NCBI RefSeq assembly: GCF_014648415.1
Contig: NZ_BMRB01000002.1
Span: 145,260-209,259, forward strand
Direction: 5' to 3'
DNA length: 64,000 nt
Source: Actinokineospora fastidiosa
Lineage (GTDB): Bacteria > Actinomycetota > Actinomycetes > Mycobacteriales > Pseudonocardiaceae
Both the position numbers and the translations under genes were made by a program. Shown piece after piece: positions 17,433-26,302 of this stretch. Each line of letters begins with the position of its first letter. The stretch's first letter is position 1. The notes under the pieces are model-generated. The model searched no databases and was not told the origin of the DNA. It saw nothing but the letters and a program-made list of their open reading frames with translations.

Positions 17433-17819
17433 TCACCGGGCCGCCAGGGCGTCGGCCAGGCGGTCGACGGAGGTCACGGTGACGCGCGCGGCCAGGCCCA
17501 CGGGGGCGGTGGCCGCGACGAGCGGGTCGGCCTCCACCACGAACACCGGCCGGTTCGCGCGCAGCGCGCACACCACGCCGTACTCGCGGGTGGTGAGCTC
17601 GTCGTCGGCGCCGCGCACATCGACGAACAGGTCGACCGGGTCGGTGCGCGTGTCCAGCGGGCAGCGCGATCCCGGGGCGAGCGCGCGGCACAGGCCCGCG
17701 TCGGCGTGGCAGGTGCTGACGCGGGCCCCCGCGGCGCGCAGCCGGGCCGCGACGGGCCCGGCGTCGCCGAAGCGGGCCTCGGTGAGCAGCACGTGCTGGG
17801 GCTTCAGGTCGATGGTCAT
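17433..17819 (-). CDS. Conserved small cytosolic protein, unknown function
   Basis: A 128-residue soluble alpha/beta protein, starting [21 protein letters not shown]. Alternating hydrophobic strands ([25 protein letters not shown]) and three cysteines suggest a Rossmann-like fold, loosely like receiver or nucleoside deoxyribosyltransferase domains, but I see no catalytic motif and assign no function. It is divergent from ppsA, with a DosR-type half box in the shared promoter region, so it probably belongs to the same regulon. Confidence 0.65.
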   Translation of the reverse strand: MTIDLKPQHVLLTEARFGDAGPVAARLRAAGARVSTCHADAGLCRALAPGSRCPLDTRTDPVDLFVDVRGADDELTTREYGVVCALRANRPVFVVEADPLVAATAPVGLAARVTVTSVDRLADALAAR

Positions 17820-17877
17820 GGCGTCCTCCTCGGCAGAGCTGTGCTTCCAGCGTTCCGGCCCGGGCTCGGGGACGCAG

Positions 17878-17891
17878 TGGCCGAAAGTCCC
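17878..17891. promoter_or_regulatory. Predicted DosR/DevR-type box, one strong half
   Basis: TGGCCGAAAGTCCC has a perfect GTCCC half at the correct N4 spacing and a poor left half. It lies 59 bp from the small minus-strand gene and 100 bp before ppsA. Confidence 0.35.
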
Positions 17892-17990
17892 GCACGGGTG
17901 GGGATGTCCGCCGCGCGGACCGGGACCTGGCTCCCTGTCAGCGAGCCCGCGCGTGTCACAGGCTCGGGGAAGACGACCAGGAGGAGAGCC

Positions 17991-20180
17991 ATGACGCGAT
18001 GGGTGAGCACACTGTCCGAAGTCGACAGCGAGGATGTGGCGACGGTCGGCGGCAAGGGGGCCAACCTCGGCGAGCTGATGGCCGCGGGCTTCCCCGTGCC
18101 CGACGGGTTCGTGGTGACCGCGGACGCCTTCCGCCGGTCCATGGTCGACGCGGGCGTCCGCGTCGACGACCCCGACACCGACGCCGAGCGGCTGGGCAAG
18201 GCCGTGCACGCCGCGGGCGCGGCCGACGAGGTCCGCGCGGCGATCGCGGCGGCCTACCGGGAGCTCGGCGATGACGTCCTGGTGGCGGTGCGGTCGTCGG
18301 CGATCGGCGAGGACTCGGTGACGACCTCGTTCGCCGGGATGAACCGCACGCTGACCAACGTGCGGGGCGCCGACGCCGTCGTGGAGGCGGTCGTCGAGTG
18401 CTGGGCGTCGCTGTTCGCGCCGAGGTCGGTGGCCTACCGCGCCGAGCACGGGCTGGCGGGCGCGCCCGCGATCGCCGTCGTGGTGCAGCGGATGGTGCAG
18501 TCGGAGCGCTCCGGGGTGATGTTCACCGCCGACCCGCTGACCGGCGACACCGGCAGGGTGGTCGTCGAGGCCGCGTTCGGCCTCGGCGAGGTGGTGGTCA
18601 GCGGCGCGGTCGAGCCCGACACCTACGTGCTGGCCAAGGCCGGTCCGTCGGTGGAGCGGGTGCGCGTCGGCACGCAGACCCACGTGATCGCCCTCGGCGC
18701 GGACGGCGAGCGCCGGGTCGAACTGCCCGCGGACCGGGCGGGCAGCCGGGTGCTCGGCGAGGCCGAGGCGGTCGAGCTGGCCCGCACGGGTCTGGCCATC
18801 GAGCGCCACTACGGCCGCCCGCAGGACATCGAGTGGGCCATCGCCGACGGCAAGACCTGGATCGTGCAGACCCGGCCCGTCACCACCATGGGCGGGGAGC
18901 GGCCCGTGGTCGCGGGCCTGCCCGCCGCGCCCGGGGTGGCTTCCGGCCGGGTCCGGGTCCTCCGCGACCCGGCGGAGGCGGATCGGTTCGCCGACGGCGA
19001 CGTGCTGGTCGCCCGGATGACCGACCCGGACTGGGTGCCGCTGATGCGCCGTGCCGCCGCGGTGGTCACCGACGAGGGCGGGGCCACCTGCCACGCCGCG
19101 ATCGTGGCCCGCGAGCTGCGCGTCCCCTGCGTGGTGGGCGCCCGTACCGCCACCACGGCGCTGCGCGAGGGCATGACGGTCACCGTCGACGGCGCGGCGG
19201 GCACCGTCACCGAGGGCGTGCGCACGGCCCGCGCGGAGGTCGCCGAGCCGGTGCGGGTCGAGCCCGTCGAGGCGCTCGGCACCCGGGTCTACGTCAACAT
19301 CGCCCTGCCCGACGGCGCGGCGGCGGCCGCGGCGCTGCCGGTCGACGGGGTCGGGCTGCTGCGCGCGGAGTTCCTGATCACCCAGGCGCTGCGCGGCGCG
19401 CACCCCCGCAGGTTCCTCGCCCAGGAGGGCGCCGACCGGTTCATCGAGACCATGGCCGACCCCCTGGCCCGCATCGCGACCGCTTTCGGCACCCGCCCCG
19501 TCGTCTACCGGGCCACGGACTTCCGCACCAACGAGTTCCGCGGCCTGGCGGGCGGGGCGGACTTCGAGCCCCTGGAGCGCAACCCGATGATCGGCTTCCG
19601 GGGCTGCCACCGCTACGTGCGCGACCCGCAGCTGTTCTCCCTCGAACTGGCCGCTCTGGCCAGGGTGCGGGAGCAGGCGCCGAACCTGCACCTCATGCTC
19701 CCGTTCGTGCGGACCCGCTGGGAGCTGGAGGCGTGCCTGCACCTGGTCGACGCCAGCCCGCTGGGCGCCCAGCGCGGCCTGCTGCGCTGGATCATGGCCG
19801 AGGTGCCCTCCGCCGCCTACTGGATCCCCGAGTACGCCGGGATGGGTGTGGACGGGGTGTCCATCGGCAGCAACGACCTCACCCAGCTCGTCCTCGGCGT
19901 CGACCGCGACTCCACCACCTGCGCGGAGCTGTTCGACGAGGGCGACCCGGCCGTGCTGGACATGATCGGGCGCATCGTCGGCGCCTGCCGCCGCGCCGGG
20001 ATCACCTCGTCGCTGTGCGGGCAGGCGCCCACCACCAGGCCCGAGTACGCCGAGCGCCTGGTGCGGCTCGGGATCACCTCGATCTCGGTCGACCCGACCG
20101 CGGTCCCCGCCACGCGGGCGGCCATCGCCGCCGCGGAACGGCGGATCGTGCTGGAGGCGGCCCGAGGCGGTGCCCGGTGA
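17991..20180 (+). CDS. ppsA: Phosphoenolpyruvate synthase (pyruvate, water dikinase)
   Basis: A 729-residue enzyme with the three expected parts: an ATP-grasp pyruvate-phosphate dikinase domain (1 to ~300, with [20 protein letters not shown]), the mobile phospho-histidine domain with H368 in [21 protein letters not shown], and a TIM-barrel PEP-utilising domain (~440-720) with [17 protein letters not shown] and the catalytic cysteine in SLCGQAP. It converts pyruvate plus ATP to PEP, AMP and phosphate. At 729 residues it is somewhat shorter than the ~790 of E. coli PpsA, but I see no missing motif. GAGGAG precedes the ATG. The stop overlaps the next start (GTGA). Confidence 0.93.
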   Translation: MTRWVSTLSEVDSEDVATVGGKGANLGELMAAGFPVPDGFVVTADAFRRSMVDAGVRVDDPDTDAERLGKAVHAAGAADEVRAAIAAAYRELGDDVLVAVRSSAIGEDSVTTSFAGMNRTLTNVRGADAVVEAVVECWASLFAPRSVAYRAEHGLAGAPAIAVVVQRMVQSERSGVMFTADPLTGDTGRVVVEAAFGLGEVVVSGAVEPDTYVLAKAGPSVERVRVGTQTHVIALGADGERRVELPADRAGSRVLGEAEAVELARTGLAIERHYGRPQDIEWAIADGKTWIVQTRPVTTMGGERPVVAGLPAAPGVASGRVRVLRDPAEADRFADGDVLVARMTDPDWVPLMRRAAAVVTDEGGATCHAAIVARELRVPCVVGARTATTALREGMTVTVDGAAGTVTEGVRTARAEVAEPVRVEPVEALGTRVYVNIALPDGAAAAAALPVDGVGLLRAEFLITQALRGAHPRRFLAQEGADRFIETMADPLARIATAFGTRPVVYRATDFRTNEFRGLAGGADFEPLERNPMIGFRGCHRYVRDPQLFSLELAALARVREQAPNLHLMLPFVRTRWELEACLHLVDASPLGAQRGLLRWIMAEVPSAAYWIPEYAGMGVDGVSIGSNDLTQLVLGVDRDSTTCAELFDEGDPAVLDMIGRIVGACRRAGITSSLCGQAPTTRPEYAERLVRLGITSISVDPTAVPATRAAIAAAERRIVLEAARGGAR

Positions 20181-20596
20181 CCCGGGCGCTGCGGGCCCGC
20201 ACCCGGCGCAGGTGGGCCGGGCTCGGCGGCACCCTCGCGGGTTTCATGGCCGTCTGGGCCTATGCGGGCGCGGTCGGTGTCATCGGCGGCGGCGTCGACT
20301 TCGGCCCGGACATCACCGCCCGCCTGCCGTGGGAGAGCACCACGGTGGCCGGGATCGCGCTGCTCGCCTGCGTCGCGGCGCCGATGACCGCCGCCTGCGC
20401 CCTGGTGTGGCGCGGCTCGGGCCGCGCGCCCAGGGCGCTGGTGGTCGCCGGGGTGCTGCTCGCGGGCTGGATCGTCGTGCAGCTGGCCGTCATCCGCACG
20501 TTCTCCTGGCTGCAGCCGCTCTGCCTCGGCTACGCCATCGTCGTCGCCGCACTCGGCGTCATGTCCACGACAGACAATCCCAAGGAGCGATCATGA
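20177..20596 (+). CDS. Small integral membrane protein
   Basis: A 139-residue protein with a basic N-terminus ([12 protein letters not shown]) and four predicted membrane helices (~residues 14-35, 50-75, 85-105, 108-128), ending in a short polar tail. No family recognised. The GTG start overlaps the ppsA stop by 4 bases and its own stop overlaps the next USP start by 4 bases, so it is translated as part of the ppsA operon. Confidence 0.7.
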   Translation: MTRALRARTRRRWAGLGGTLAGFMAVWAYAGAVGVIGGGVDFGPDITARLPWESTTVAGIALLACVAAPMTAACALVWRGSGRAPRALVVAGVLLAGWIVVQLAVIRTFSWLQPLCLGYAIVVAALGVMSTTDNPKERS

Positions 20597-21030
20597 CCGG
20601 CAACAGCAAGCGCATCGTCGTCGGCTTCGACGGGTCGCCGTCGAGCGTGGCCGCGCTGCGCTGGGCACTGGCCGAGGGCCGGGCGCTCGCGGCGACCGTC
20701 ACCGCCGTCGAGGTGTGCCCGCCCGACACCGCCTTCCTGCCCGCGACCTCGATGAGCCTGCACCCCAGGGGCACGGTCCCGCACCCGGGCGCCGGTCCGC
20801 TGGCGCGCATCGCCGAGCAGGTCGCCGACGAGGCGGGCGCCCGCCTCCGGGTGCGCCGGGTGTCCGGGCGCACCGGCAAGGCGCTGGCCGAGACCGCCGA
20901 GGGCGCCGACCTCATCGTCATCGGCGCCCACCACCACGCGGCGCGCCTGGCCACCGGCATGGGCGTCTTCGCCATGGACTGCGTCCGGCATGCCCGCTGC
21001 CCGGTGGCCGTCATCCCGGAACGGACCTGA
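20593..21030 (+). CDS. Universal stress protein, single domain, altered ATP loop
   Basis: A 145-residue USP starting [29 protein letters not shown]. The usual C-terminal ATP loop G-x2-G-x9-G-S/T is replaced by GAHHHAARLATGMGVFA, where the second glycine is histidine and the closing Ser/Thr is valine. This member is therefore likely to be a non-ATP-binding type, perhaps a partner of the others. Last gene of the ppsA operon, followed by a strong hairpin. Confidence 0.85.
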   Translation: MTGNSKRIVVGFDGSPSSVAALRWALAEGRALAATVTAVEVCPPDTAFLPATSMSLHPRGTVPHPGAGPLARIAEQVADEAGARLRVRRVSGRTGKALAETAEGADLIVIGAHHHAARLATGMGVFAMDCVRHARCPVAVIPERT

Positions 21031-21041
21031 ACCCGGACTGG

Positions 21042-21078
21042 CGAACGGCCCCGGACCGACGAGGTCCGGGGCCGTTCG
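21042..21078. terminator. Hairpin terminator between convergent genes
   Basis: A perfect 16-bp stem CGAACGGCCCCGGACC / GGTCCGGGGCCGTTCG with a 5-base loop, 11 bp after the USP stop and 11 bp from the end of the opposing tandem USP. Probably bidirectional. Confidence 0.8.
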
Positions 21079-21088
21079 GGTGTCCGGG

Positions 21089-21949
21089 TCAGCGCGGCGG
21101 GACGACGGCAACCGGGCACTCGGCGTGGTGCAGGACGGCCTGGGCCGTGCCGCCGAGGACGACACCCGCCAGCGGGCTGTGCCCTCGGCTGCCGACGACC
21201 AGCAGCTGGGCGTCCTCGGCGTGGTCGAGCAGGGCCCGGGCCGGACGGTCGCGGACCACGATGCGCTCGACGGGCACCTCGGGGTACTTCTCGGTCCAGC
21301 CCGCCAGCCGCTCGGCCAGGAACGCGCGCTCGTCCTCGGCGATCGCGTCCCAGTCCATCAGGACCGGCAGCGGGTACCAGCCGCCGGTGTAGGCGGTGTC
21401 GAGCCAGGTGTGCACGGCGCGCAGGCCGACACCGCGGTGCGCGGCCTGGTCGAAGGCGAACGCCAGCGCCGCCTCGCCCGCCGGGGACCCGTCGACGCCC
21501 ACGACGACCGGCCCCTGCTCGGGTGCGCCGCGGACGACGACGACCGGGCTGTGGGCGTGGGTGGCCATCGTCAGCGCGAGCGAGCCCGCGAGCAGGCCGC
21601 GGAACCCGCCGAGCCCCCGACTGCCCAGCACCACGGCGTGAGCGTCGAGGGAGGCGTCGACGACGACCTGGGAGGGCGTGCCCATCCGCTGGTCGAGGAT
21701 CGGCGTGACGCCGGGCGCCGCGGCCCGGGCGGCGGCGGACGCCTCGGCGAGCACGCGCTCGGCGTGGTCGGTCATGGCCGCCACCCACCGGTCGTCCGGG
21801 TCGAGGGCGGCGGGCAGCCGGGGCGGGGGCGGCGGGTAGGCGTGCAGCAGCCGCAGCGGCAGGCCGCGCGCCGCTGCCGCGCGGGCCGCCCAGCGGACGG
21901 CGTCGAGCGCGGCGGCCGAGCCGTCGACGGCGGCGATGATCTGGGACAT
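21089..21949 (-). CDS. Tandem universal stress protein
   Basis: A 286-residue protein of two USP domains (~1-140, ~150-285). ATP loops are GSRGLGGFRGLLAGS in the first domain and GSRGHSPLAGVVLGGT in the second, both close to consensus. The proline run after HAYPPPPP at ~42-47 is a local peculiarity. Its ATG overlaps the stop codon of the Acg gene by one base (TGATG), so it is the third gene of the SDR-Acg-USP operon. Similar in layout to the tandem USP at 14047-14889. Confidence 0.9.
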   Translation of the reverse strand: MSQIIAAVDGSAAALDAVRWAARAAAARGLPLRLLHAYPPPPPRLPAALDPDDRWVAAMTDHAERVLAEASAAARAAAPGVTPILDQRMGTPSQVVVDASLDAHAVVLGSRGLGGFRGLLAGSLALTMATHAHSPVVVVRGAPEQGPVVVGVDGSPAGEAALAFAFDQAAHRGVGLRAVHTWLDTAYTGGWYPLPVLMDWDAIAEDERAFLAERLAGWTEKYPEVPVERIVVRDRPARALLDHAEDAQLLVVGSRGHSPLAGVVLGGTAQAVLHHAECPVAVVPPR

Positions 21950-22896
21950 CAGCGGACCTTTCCGGGTGTGCGCGAGAACGCGGTGGGTGGACGGCGGGGC
22001 GTGGGCGCGGTGTCGACCGCCGGGACGCCGACCCGCAGGATCACCTGCGGGAAACCGGGCAGTTCGGCGGTCTCGACGAGCCCGGCGCGGACTTCGTGCA
22101 GGTGCAGGGGCAGGGTGACGGCGGAGGCCGCGAGCCCCATGGCGGTGGCGGCCAGCCAGGTCTGCTGCAGCGCGATCCCGGCGTGCAGGTGGTCGCTGCG
22201 GCCGTCGCCGGTGGTGATGACCACCAGGTGCGCCTCATCGGCGAGCCGGTCGGCCAGGGACGGCCCGCCGGGCCGCGGGTCCGCAGCGGCGCCCAGACCG
22301 GCCCACAGCCTCGGGTCCGCGTCCGGCCCGCACCAGGCGGCCAGCTCGGCGCGGTAGGCGGGGTCGTTCCCGATGTGGTCCGCGGCGTGGGCAAGCAGGC
22401 GCCCCACGGCGGCGTCGCGCTCGGGCCCGGCGAGCAGGACCACGGCCGCGCCCGCCACGTCGGTCGCCTTCAGCAGCCCGGCTCGGGCGGTGACCGGGGG
22501 CGGGGCGGCGAATCGGGCCCGGTGGCTGCGGCGGGCGCCGATGGCCGCGTAACGCGCCAGCTCACCCGGGGTCGGCGGCTTGCGCTCACCCGCGCGCACC
22601 ATGGCGACGACGTCGCGGCGCTCGGGCAGCGGGAACTGCCGCCACGACTCGGTCCAGCCGAGCCTGCGGCAGGCGAGCCGCAGGGTGGCCACGGCCGCGC
22701 CGCAGGAGATCAGCCGGTCCCGGCCGAACGGGTCCTGCCTCGGCAGGCGCAGGGCGACCCGCTCGATGACCAGGGCGTCGCGGTCGCGGGTCTCCAACGC
22801 CCACGGGCGGGTGTCGTGCACCGACGGCGCGCGGTCCATCGCCGCCGCGAGGACAGCCTCCTCCGCCTGAGTCCACCGTGGACTGTCGGCGGTCAT
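21949..22896 (-). CDS. Acg family FMN-binding nitroreductase-like protein
   Basis: A 315-residue Acg-type protein. It begins with a TQAEEAVLAAAMDRAPSVHD motif and has FGRDRLISCGAAVATLRLACR and the later GIALQQTWLAATAMGLAASAVTLPL flavin-site segment. It belongs to a second sub-branch with the gene at 24850-25779: RAPSVHxxxPWALE and FGRDRLISCGAA, rather than the HNTQPWRW form. Flavin sequestration or reduction is the family role. It overlaps the SDR stop codon by 4 bases upstream and the tandem USP by one base downstream. Confidence 0.86.
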   Translation of the reverse strand: MTADSPRWTQAEEAVLAAAMDRAPSVHDTRPWALETRDRDALVIERVALRLPRQDPFGRDRLISCGAAVATLRLACRRLGWTESWRQFPLPERRDVVAMVRAGERKPPTPGELARYAAIGARRSHRARFAAPPPVTARAGLLKATDVAGAAVVLLAGPERDAAVGRLLAHAADHIGNDPAYRAELAAWCGPDADPRLWAGLGAAADPRPGGPSLADRLADEAHLVVITTGDGRSDHLHAGIALQQTWLAATAMGLAASAVTLPLHLHEVRAGLVETAELPGFPQVILRVGVPAVDTAPTPRRPPTAFSRTPGKVR

Positions 22897-23624
22897 CGGA
22901 TCGACGCGGTCAGCGGCGACCCGGCGACCGCACCGCCGTCGACGACGAACTCCGAGCCGGTGCTGTAGGTGGCCTCGGCGGCGATGAACAGCACCATCCT
23001 GGCGACCTCCTCCGGCTCGCCGAAGCGGGCGATGGGCTGGCCCGCGGTCATGGTGTCGTCGAACCCCTGGGTCATCGGGGTGCGGATCGGCCCGGGGTGC
23101 ACGGAGCAGACCCGCACCCCGTCGCGGGCGAACTCCAGGGCCGCGGTCTTGGTCAGCCCGCGCAGGCCCCACTTGCTGGCCGTGTAGGCGCCGAGGTTCG
23201 GGTAGCCGGTGAGACCCGCCGTGGAGGAGATGTTGATGACGACCCCGCCGCCCGCCGCGCGCAGCGACCGGGCGGCGACGTGCATGCCGAGCCAGGCGCC
23301 GGTGAGATTGACGTCGATGACGTGCTGGAAGGACTTCAGGCTCTGCTCGCCGATGCCGCCGAACTCCACGATGCCCGCGTTGTTGACCAGCAGGGAGACC
23401 GGTCCGAACGCGGCCTCGGTGGCGGCCACGGCGCTGTGCCAGTCGTCCTCGGAGGTGACGTCGAGGTGGGTGTACGCGGCGCCGGGCGGCAGGTCGGCTG
23501 GCTCGGGCAGCACGTCGGCGGCCATCACCGACGCGCCCGCCTCGGCCAGCGCATCGACCACGGCGCGGCCGATGCCGCGCGCGCCGCCGGTCACGATGGC
23601 GGTGGTCCCCTCCAGGTTGGACAT
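22893..23624 (-). CDS. Short-chain dehydrogenase/reductase
   Basis: A 243-residue classical SDR. The NAD(P) motif TGGARGIG is at residues ~12-19, NNAG at ~87-90, and the catalytic Ser-Tyr-Lys set in ISSTAGLTGYPNLGAYTASK. The Asp after the second strand (MAADVLPEP) favours NAD(H). It is closest in feel to 3-alpha/20-beta-hydroxysteroid-type or glucose dehydrogenase-like SDRs, but the substrate is unknown. GGGAGAG precedes the ATG. First gene of an operon with Acg and tandem USP, divergent from another Acg gene across a DosR-type box. Confidence 0.9.
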   Translation of the reverse strand: MSNLEGTTAIVTGGARGIGRAVVDALAEAGASVMAADVLPEPADLPPGAAYTHLDVTSEDDWHSAVAATEAAFGPVSLLVNNAGIVEFGGIGEQSLKSFQHVIDVNLTGAWLGMHVAARSLRAAGGGVVINISSTAGLTGYPNLGAYTASKWGLRGLTKTAALEFARDGVRVCSVHPGPIRTPMTQGFDDTMTAGQPIARFGEPEEVARMVLFIAAEATYSTGSEFVVDGGAVAGSPLTASIR

Positions 23625-23687
23625 GGTGCTCTCCCTCGATATCGGTTGTCGCATTCCCAGCCTCGCGTTCTCCCCTCTGCGCGAAGA

Positions 23688-23701
23688 GGGTCGAACGTCC
23701 C
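23688..23701. promoter_or_regulatory. Predicted DosR/DevR-type box
   Basis: GGGTCGAACGTCCC matches GGGAC-N4-GTCCC with one mismatch. It is 63 bp from the SDR start and 79 bp from the divergent Acg start. A second half site, GGGAC, lies at about 23710. Confidence 0.55.
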
Positions 23702-23780
23702 CGTGGCGCGGGACGTCCGACGACGGCGCAAGCGCTCCGCCGTGGGCTGCAATGGCAGCGAACCGACCGGAGGAGCAGCC

Positions 23781-24797
23781 ATGTCCGCTTCGTCGCCGTG
23801 GCCGGACCACGACACGCTCATGTCCGCGATCGCCCTCGCCAACCGGGCCCCGTCGGTGCACAACACCCAGCCGTGGCGGTGGCTCGTCGGGACGCGGTCG
23901 CTGCACCTGATGGCCGACCGCACCCGGTGGCTGCCCGCCACCGACCCGCACGGCCGCGACCTGGTGATGAGCTGCGGCGCCGCGCTGCACCACCTGCGGG
24001 TCGCGCTGGCCGCGCGCGGTTGGTCCACTGTGGACCTATCCGTCGATGCCGAGGGCGACGATCACCTCGCCGCACTCGGCCTGCGCCCCTGCCCGCCCGA
24101 GGGCGCGGAGCTCGCCGCGGCGATCCCGCTGCGGCGCACCGACCGGCGCCGCTACAGCGCGCGGCCCGTCCCGGACAGGGCCGTCGCCGAACTGGCGCGG
24201 GCCGCGGCGCGCCTCGGCGTGGCGGCGATCCCGCTCGTCGGCGAGGAGGAGCGGCTGGAGGTGGCCGTGAGCCTCTTGGCGGGTGCGGCGCGACAGCGGG
24301 TCGATCCCCGGGTGCGGCGGGAGCTGGTCCACTGGACCGGCCGCACCCACGGTTTGCCCGAGGGCGTTCCCGCCGCCAACTCACCGAGCGGGGCTGTCCG
24401 CCACGGCGGGCTGCCCATGCGGTATTTCCCCCGGGGCGTGCTCACCGAGCCGCCCGGCGGCCCGGTCGGGCCGGATGTCGGGCTGCTGCTGGTCCTCGCC
24501 ACCGCGGGGGACACCCGCGCGGCGTGGCTGCGCGCCGGGGAGGCGGCCAGCGCGGTGCTGCTCGCCGCGACCACGCTGGGCATGGCGACCTGCGTGCTCT
24601 CCCAGAACGTCGAGGTCGACGGCGTGCGGGCGCGCCTGCGCGACCGTCTCCTGGCCGGGCGCGGCGAGCCGCAGCTGGTCATCCGGGTCGGCTACGCGCC
24701 GGAATCGGCGGGCCCGCTGCCCGCCACCGCCCGGCGCCCGGTCGGCGAGGTGTGCCACCGCCTTCCCGGCACCGGGTCCCGCCCCCGCCGCGCCTAG
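23781..24797 (+). CDS. Acg family FMN-binding nitroreductase-like protein
   Basis: A 338-residue Acg-type protein closely similar to the one at 15748-16755: ANRAPSVHNTQPWRWLVG near the N-terminus, HGRDLVMSCGAALHHLRVAL, then PLRRTDRRRYSARPVP and a C-terminal GEAASAVLLAATTLGMATCVLSQ. The strong conservation between the two suggests duplication. GGAGGAG precedes the ATG. It is a single-gene unit, divergent from the SDR-Acg-USP operon and convergent with a fourth Acg gene 52 bp away. Confidence 0.88.
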   Translation: MSASSPWPDHDTLMSAIALANRAPSVHNTQPWRWLVGTRSLHLMADRTRWLPATDPHGRDLVMSCGAALHHLRVALAARGWSTVDLSVDAEGDDHLAALGLRPCPPEGAELAAAIPLRRTDRRRYSARPVPDRAVAELARAAARLGVAAIPLVGEEERLEVAVSLLAGAARQRVDPRVRRELVHWTGRTHGLPEGVPAANSPSGAVRHGGLPMRYFPRGVLTEPPGGPVGPDVGLLLVLATAGDTRAAWLRAGEAASAVLLAATTLGMATCVLSQNVEVDGVRARLRDRLLAGRGEPQLVIRVGYAPESAGPLPATARRPVGEVCHRLPGTGSRPRRA

Positions 24798-24849
24798 TCC
24801 GCGCCTGCTGGATCACGGCGCGCTACGCATGCCCGCCGTAATCCGGCCT

Positions 24850-25779
24850 CTAGCGGACCAGATCCGCCAGCGGCCTGCGGTGGGTCGGGGGCGTCACGTG
24901 CGCGGGATGGCCGATCCGGAGCACGGCCTGGGGCGGACCCGGCAGGCCGAGGTCCGTCACGAGCGCGGCCCTGGCCTCGCTGACGTGCAGCGGCTGGGTG
25001 ATCAGCGAGCCCGCCAGCCCCGAGGCGACCGCGGTCAGCCAGAGGCGCTGCAGGGCCATGCCCGCGCCCAGGTGGTCGCGGCGGGTGTCGCCGTCGGTCG
25101 TGACGACGAACTGGGTCTCGGCTGCCAGGCGCCGGGCGAGGACCACCTGGTCCGGGATCGCCGTGTGCCGGTTGACCAGCACGGGGATCGGCTGCCCCTG
25201 GTCGGGTGGAAGACCGTCGGCGGCCGTCCAGGCGGAAAGTTCGCGCAGGTAGGCGCGATCGTGGCGGATTACCGACGCGCTGTAGCCCAGCGTGCGTGCG
25301 AGCGGGTTCTTCTGGTCGGGCCGCACCAGGTGCACGGTCGTGCCGGGGACGCGGGCCGCGCGTGCGAGTCGGTGCAGCAGCGCGGCGTCGACCGGCGTCG
25401 GGAGGAAGGCGCCGCGATGGCTGCGCCGCGCGGCGATGGCCAGGAACCGTCCCCGGTCCGCGGCGTCGGGCGGCCGGGGCCCGTGGGCGTCGACGTGGCC
25501 GACGACGTCCGGGCGGGCGGGGTCGGGCAGCCAGGTCCAGCCTGCCTGGTGGCCGAGCCCTCGGACCGCGGCGTGCACGGTGGCCAGTGCCGCGCCGCAG
25601 GAGATCAGGCGGTCGCGGCCGAAGGGATCGTGCCGCGGCACGGCGATGTCCGTCCGCTCGATGACCGACGCGGTGCTGTCTGCGAGTTCCAGGGCCCACG
25701 GCTGGGAGTTGTGCACCGAGGGGGCGCGGCTCATCGCCGCGGCGATCGCGTTCGCCTCGTCCGCGGTCCAGCCGCTCAC
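24850..25779 (-). CDS. Acg family FMN-binding nitroreductase-like protein
   Basis: A 309-residue Acg-type protein of the second sub-branch (RAPSVHNSQPWALEL, PFGRDRLISCGAALATVHAAV, GMALQRLWLTAVASGLAGSLITQPL). The GTG start overlaps the flavodoxin stop codon (GTGA), so flavin carrier and flavin-binding protein are made together. This is the last gene of the mini-phosphoketolase/acyl-CoA synthetase/flavodoxin/Acg operon. Confidence 0.86.
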   Translation of the reverse strand: MSGWTADEANAIAAAMSRAPSVHNSQPWALELADSTASVIERTDIAVPRHDPFGRDRLISCGAALATVHAAVRGLGHQAGWTWLPDPARPDVVGHVDAHGPRPPDAADRGRFLAIAARRSHRGAFLPTPVDAALLHRLARAARVPGTTVHLVRPDQKNPLARTLGYSASVIRHDRAYLRELSAWTAADGLPPDQGQPIPVLVNRHTAIPDQVVLARRLAAETQFVVTTDGDTRRDHLGAGMALQRLWLTAVASGLAGSLITQPLHVSEARAALVTDLGLPGPPQAVLRIGHPAHVTPPTHRRPLADLVR

Positions 25780-26291
25780 CGCGCCCCCCTCGGGGCGCGC
25801 GCGGCGAGGCCCTCGGCCCATGCGGTGGCCCGGCCGGTCTCGCCCGCGGCCAGCGGTCCGGGGGTGCCGGTGACCCAGAACGTCTCGGCCTCGCCGACGG
25901 TGAAGCCCGCGTGGCGCAGTGCCCTGCGCATGCAGCGAGCGGCCGAGCCGGGCAGCCCCCGCACGCGCACGCGGGTGTCGAAGGCGTGCGCGACCACCTC
26001 GGGCCTGCCCTGCAGCCCGGCGAGCCACTCGCGGACGCCCCGGCCTTGCGACACGAGTGGGCCGTCAGCCTGCTGCCGGGCGGAGTCCCGGGTGCTCTGC
26101 CTGCTCATGCCGAAGGCGTGGGTCGGGCCGCCGACCAGCAGCAGGCCCACGTCATCGGGCAGGCGCTCCGGGGCGGCGCCGACCTCGACGAGCGTCACCG
26201 GCCCGGAGGCGGCCATGCCGTCGGCGATAGCGGCGGCGATCTCCCTGGTGTTGCCGAACATCGACTCGAAGACCACGAGCGTGCGTGCCAT
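25776..26291 (-). CDS. Flavodoxin family protein
   Basis: A 171-residue flavodoxin-fold protein. The phosphate-binding loop ESMFGNTREIA is at residues ~9-19, and GGPTHAFGMSR at ~54-64 lines the isoalloxazine ring. This form, with an insertion ending SRQSTRDSARQQ, is common in actinobacterial dormancy clusters. It is probably a low-potential FMN electron carrier; its redox partner is not evident, though the adjacent Acg gene is a candidate. GAAGGGA precedes the ATG, 11 bp after the acyl-CoA synthetase fusion. Confidence 0.88.
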   Translation of the reverse strand: MARTLVVFESMFGNTREIAAAIADGMAASGPVTLVEVGAAPERLPDDVGLLLVGGPTHAFGMSRQSTRDSARQQADGPLVSQGRGVREWLAGLQGRPEVVAHAFDTRVRVRGLPGSAARCMRRALRHAGFTVGEAETFWVTGTPGPLAAGETGRATAWAEGLAARAPRGAR

Positions 26292-26302
26292 GACGGATCC
26301 CT

